Of a stretch of DNA of 10,000 nucleotides, positions 8,342 through 10,000 are shown in pieces; the stretch's first letter is position 1, and each line of letters opens with the position of its first letter. Location: NCBI GenBank assembly GCA_020217035.1, contig JAIWOG010000270.1, positions 1-10,000 on the forward strand, in the 5' to 3' direction. The notes below the pieces were generated by a model. It was not told the DNA's origin, made no database searches, and saw only the letters and a list, made by a program, of their open reading frames with translations. Source of the DNA: Magnetospirillum sp. (GTDB lineage: Bacteria > Pseudomonadota > Alphaproteobacteria > Rhodospirillales > Magnetospirillaceae). The position numbers and the translations under genes are program-made.

Positions 8342-8417
8342 GTCCCCATCGTCTAGAGGCCTAGGACACCGCCCTTTCACGGCGGCGACGGGGGTTCGAA
8401 TCCCCCTGGGGACGCCA
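8342..8417 (+). tRNA. tRNA-Glu, anticodon UUC
   Basis: A complete cloverleaf can be drawn. The acceptor stem is GTCCCCA (8342-8348) with TGGGGAC (8407-8413), all seven pairs, then discriminator G8414 and an encoded CCA (8415-8417). The anticodon stem is CCGCC (8369-8373) with GGCGG (8381-8385), and the loop CTTTCAC places anticodon TTC at 8376-8378, reading GAA/GAG. The T arm is GGGGG-TTCGAAT-CCCCC (8390-8406). The gene lies 79 bases after recJ with its own likely promoter. tRNA genes of this kind are common integration targets, and mobile-element debris lies just downstream. Confidence 0.97.
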
Positions 8418-8459
8418 ACCTTTTCAGGTTGCTCACGCGAATTCATCCTGCGGATTTTT
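8416..8459 (+). terminator. Weak candidate terminator after tRNA-Glu
   Basis: CAACCT/AGGTTG (8416-8421 with 8426-8431) is a perfect 6-bp stem with a 4-base loop, but it overlaps the CCA end and lacks a T-tract. Further on, ATCC-TGC-GGAT (8445-8455) runs into five Ts (8455-8459), which is closer to an intrinsic terminator but has only a 4-bp stem. Either or both may end the tRNA transcript. Confidence 0.25.
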
Positions 8460-8462
8460 GAC

Positions 8463-8481
8463 GCGGGACAAAATGCGGGAC
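8463..8481 (+). repeat. Tandem GCGGGAC direct repeat downstream of tRNA-Glu
   Basis: GCGGGAC occurs at 8463-8469 and again at 8475-8481, a 12-base period with AAAAT between. The second copy is also the left arm of a small inverted repeat (CGGGA 8476-8480, TCCCG 8488-8492). Its position about 45 bases after the tRNA 3' end would fit integrase arm-type binding sites of an integrated element, but that is inference; a chance repeat is possible. Confidence 0.4.
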
Positions 8482-8582
8482 GACGCTTCCCGTTCAATCC
8501 TTCCACTGCGCTTGTTTTGACCGCACGGTTCCGTCGTGCCAACCCTATCCGTTGCAGGACCGCATCGGAGGAGGGGGGGCAT

Positions 8583-8669
8583 GCGGCGCTGGTGACCCAG
8601 CGCGGCAAGTCGGAGATGACCGTCTCCGACAACGGCACCGAACTGACCTCGAACGCCGTGCTGAAATGG
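8583..8669 (+). pseudogene. IS3-family transposase remnant (integrase core fragment)
   Basis: Twenty-nine codons in one frame encode AALVTQRGKSEMTVSDNG followed by TELTSNAVLKW, which closely matches the part of IS3-family OrfB (rve/DDE integrase core) around its second catalytic Asp: the SDNGTELTSNA motif is characteristic, with Asp at 8628-8630. Homology stops at the Trp (8667-8669); the HYIAPGKP-type segment and the catalytic Glu region that should follow are absent. To the left, no D-containing first motif or OrfA is seen, and a run of seven Gs (8573-8579) lies just before the match. No terminal inverted repeats or target duplication could be identified. This is a dead fragment, not a functional gene, although the surrounding frame is open from 8517 to 8855. 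Confidence 0.75.
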
Positions 8670-8803
8670 CGCTCCATCGCCTCAGGCGGCCCATGCCGTC
8701 AAACTCAAAGCAATGGGGGGGGCAGCCTCTTCGCCCTTCCGAGGCTTTACTTTCAGCCGGATGAACGTTACGCGGCAGGTCAAGGTCACTGGTCACGGAT
8801 AAA

Positions 8804-10000
8804 TTATTCTGGACATGAAAGAGGTATTGTCACTTTCGCGGCGGTCCCGCCTTGAGGATTGGCCTCCAACCGTATCGAGCCGCCATGGCTGACGACAATA
8901 CGGCGTACAATGGTCAAGCCTAAACCTGTTCCCTTGGTGCGGGTTGTAAAAAACGGCTCGAAAACATTGGCCATTACCTCTGCTTTAATTCCGTGTCCAT
9001 TATCAACGATACTGACCTCGACGGCAGGCTGAGACTGATGGATCGTCATTTTAGCGTCGATTTGCAAGTGCCCCCCCTTGTCCATCGATTGAATGGCATT
9101 GCTTAAAAGATTCTGGAATACCTGGATCAGGCGCGTTCGATCTCCGAACACTTTCGGCAATTTTTCGTGTGACGGACAGAGGATTATGGATTTCTCGGTG
9201 ATGTCGGGCAGCATCGATAGAATGGCGATCCTGATGACCTCGTCCAAATCGACCCAATCCATCACAAGGCTACGTGGTCGGGCGAATTCCAGCATGTCCG
9301 TCAGTATGTTTTCCATATAACCGATCTGTTCCAGTGCGATATTGCACCCTTCGGCCAGTTCCCCTCCCTCACGCGTGTGGTGGGTATGGAGGATTTTCAG
9401 GTTCATTTTCACCGAGGAAAGGGCATTGCGGACATCGTGAGCGATCATGGTGGCCATTCGCCCAAGTGCGGCCTGCTCTTCGTTTTTGGCAACGTCGCGC
9501 AAGGCGTCGAGCATGCGCATGATGGCACGAGCAAGTACCCCGAATTCGTCATCCCGGCCAACCGCGTCGGAACTGATATTACGCTCGCCGGTGGCGATGC
9601 GGTCAGCCACCTTGGTCAAGTCCTGGATTGGCCGGGTCAAGTAATTGGTGGCCAACGCCAACGCCAACGCCAGCAAGCCGCCCACAGCAAGTGCGGTTAA
9701 CCCCAATTGGGTACGATAGGTTCGGATTTCCGCTTCGATATCGGAAAGCGAGGTAATGCCACCGACCAGGATAACGTGCGCCTTGGCTCCCAGCAACGGG
9801 TCGGACAGCAGCACACGCTCGACTGTAACGGACAACATGCGGTCGCTATCGTCGAAACGAATTTGCGGGTCACTTGCTTCCAACCAGCGTCGCCAATGCT
9901 CGTCAATGCCGAATGCCGCCGGCATCGCATTGCCGGATGCGTGTGCCCCTTCACCCTGCAGGACCGAAGGGCGATAAAGATAGCGCCCCTCGCGGTCGCA
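8804..10000 (-). CDS. Membrane sensor histidine kinase (5' end outside window)
   Basis: The minus-strand frame is open from the right edge to the TAA at 8804-8806, giving 398 visible residues; the ATG at 9925 is internal, since the frame continues to the edge. Visible order, numbering from the edge: the end of an extracytoplasmic sensor region (1-97), a membrane segment (about 99-119, ALAVGGLLALALALA), HAMP (about 120-170), then a HisKA domain with the phospho-accepting His188 (codon 9437-9439) in MIAHDVRNALSSVK. The ATPase domain follows with N-box QVFQNLLSNAIQSM, IVDNGHGI, FEPFFTTRTKGTGLGL and HGG. It would autophosphorylate and pass phosphate to a response regulator, not visible here and possibly beyond the right edge. 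The H-box has DVRNA where ExRNP is common. Codons are less G/C-biased than in the left-hand genes. The signal sensed is unknown. Confidence 0.92.
   Translation of the reverse strand, partial: CDREGRYLYRPSVLQGEGAHASGNAMPAAFGIDEHWRRWLEASDPQIRFDDSDRMLSVTVERVLLSDPLLGAKAHVILVGGITSLSDIEAEIRTYRTQLGLTALAVGGLLALALALATNYLTRPIQDLTKVADRIATGERNISSDAVGRDDEFGVLARAIMRMLDALRDVAKNEEQAALGRMATMIAHDVRNALSSVKMNLKILHTHHTREGGELAEGCNIALEQIGYMENILTDMLEFARPRSLVMDWVDLDEVIRIAILSMLPDITEKSIILCPSHEKLPKVFGDRTRLIQVFQNLLSNAIQSMDKGGHLQIDAKMTIHQSQPAVEVSIVDNGHGIKAEVMANVFEPFFTTRTKGTGLGLTIVRRIVVSHGGSIRLEANPQGGTAAKVTIPLSCPE

Larger units (their letters stand above)
8418..8803. other. Gene-free stretch between tRNA-Glu and the histidine kinase
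   Basis: This 386-base stretch lies between plus-strand tRNA-Glu and the 3' end of the minus-strand kinase gene. It holds a direct repeat (8463-8481), a scrap of IS3-type transposase (8583-8669), two G-runs of seven (8573-8579) and eight (8715-8722) bases, and an inverted repeat AGCCTC/GAGGCT (8724-8729 with 8741-8746) followed by T-rich sequence. Other short open frames here have no recognisable protein motif. It looks like decayed mobile DNA downstream of a tRNA gene. Confidence 0.6.

Noticed and set aside
4135..8349. A 1404-codon open frame on the minus strand opposite hom, glpX and recJ
   Set aside because: It is rich in Gly, His, Gln and Asp with no recognisable domain and lies antisense to three genes with clear catalytic motifs. 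Long antisense open frames are a by-product of strong G/C bias at third codon positions.
8416..8431. CAACCT/AGGTTG hairpin as a proper tRNA terminator
   Set aside because: The stem uses the last two bases of the mature tRNA and has no T-run after it; kept only as part of a weak terminator candidate.
8330..8677. A minus-strand open frame of 115 codons covering the tRNA-Glu gene
   Set aside because: Its C-terminal part is the reverse translation of the tRNA (VPRGIRTPV-type string), a well-known spurious database protein; the rest crosses the IS remnant in antisense.
8573..8722. Runs of seven (8573-8579) and eight (8715-8722) Gs as possible phase-variation tracts
   Set aside because: Neither lies in or in front of an intact gene, so slippage would have no visible target; they fit the decayed character of the region.
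8713..8802. A 29-codon open frame beginning MGGAASSPFRGF
   Set aside because: Very short, begins in a run of eight Gs, has no ribosome binding site and no recognisable motif, and ends against the convergent kinase gene.

Overview
The window is GC-rich DNA with strongly G/C-ending codons across its first 8.2 kb. Gene content and protein style point to an alphaproteobacterium of the Rhodospirillales, most like Magnetospirillum or a relative. That is inferred from the look of the proteins (four-helix-bundle chemoreceptor, AlaC-hom-glpX-recJ gene order), not from a database match.

Layout. (1) Positions 1-1001 hold the 3' part of a gene for an envelope protein with an OmpA-like C-terminal domain. 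A small DUF2293 gene overlaps it by four bases. (2) After an AT-richer gap with possible promoter elements comes a complete methyl-accepting chemotaxis protein gene (1134-2822). (3) From 2957 to 8262 four genes run in one direction with almost no spacing: an AlaC-type aminotransferase, homoserine dehydrogenase (hom), a class II fructose-1,6-bisphosphatase homologue (glpX) and the exonuclease gene recJ. They look like one operon joining amino-acid metabolism (alanine; threonine/methionine/isoleucine branch), a sugar-phosphatase homologue and DNA repair. (4) A tRNA-Glu(UUC) gene with its own stable-RNA-type promoter and encoded CCA lies at 8342-8417. (5) Positions 8418-8803 contain no intact gene. 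They hold a short direct repeat and a scrap of an IS3-family transposase. (6) The right end (8804-10000, minus strand) is most of a membrane sensor histidine kinase gene whose 5' end lies outside the window. Its base and codon use is visibly less GC-biased than the genes on the left.

Two points stand out. The glpX product lacks parts of the GlpX metal site: the usual GEGExDEAPM loop is shortened and changed, and the Asp of the DPxEGT motif is Thr, so its FBPase activity is doubtful. The tRNA-Glu gene also sits at a compositional boundary with mobile-element debris just downstream, as expected of an old integration site, although no integrase is visible. I found no CRISPR array, no complete mobile element and no clearly new multi-gene system.
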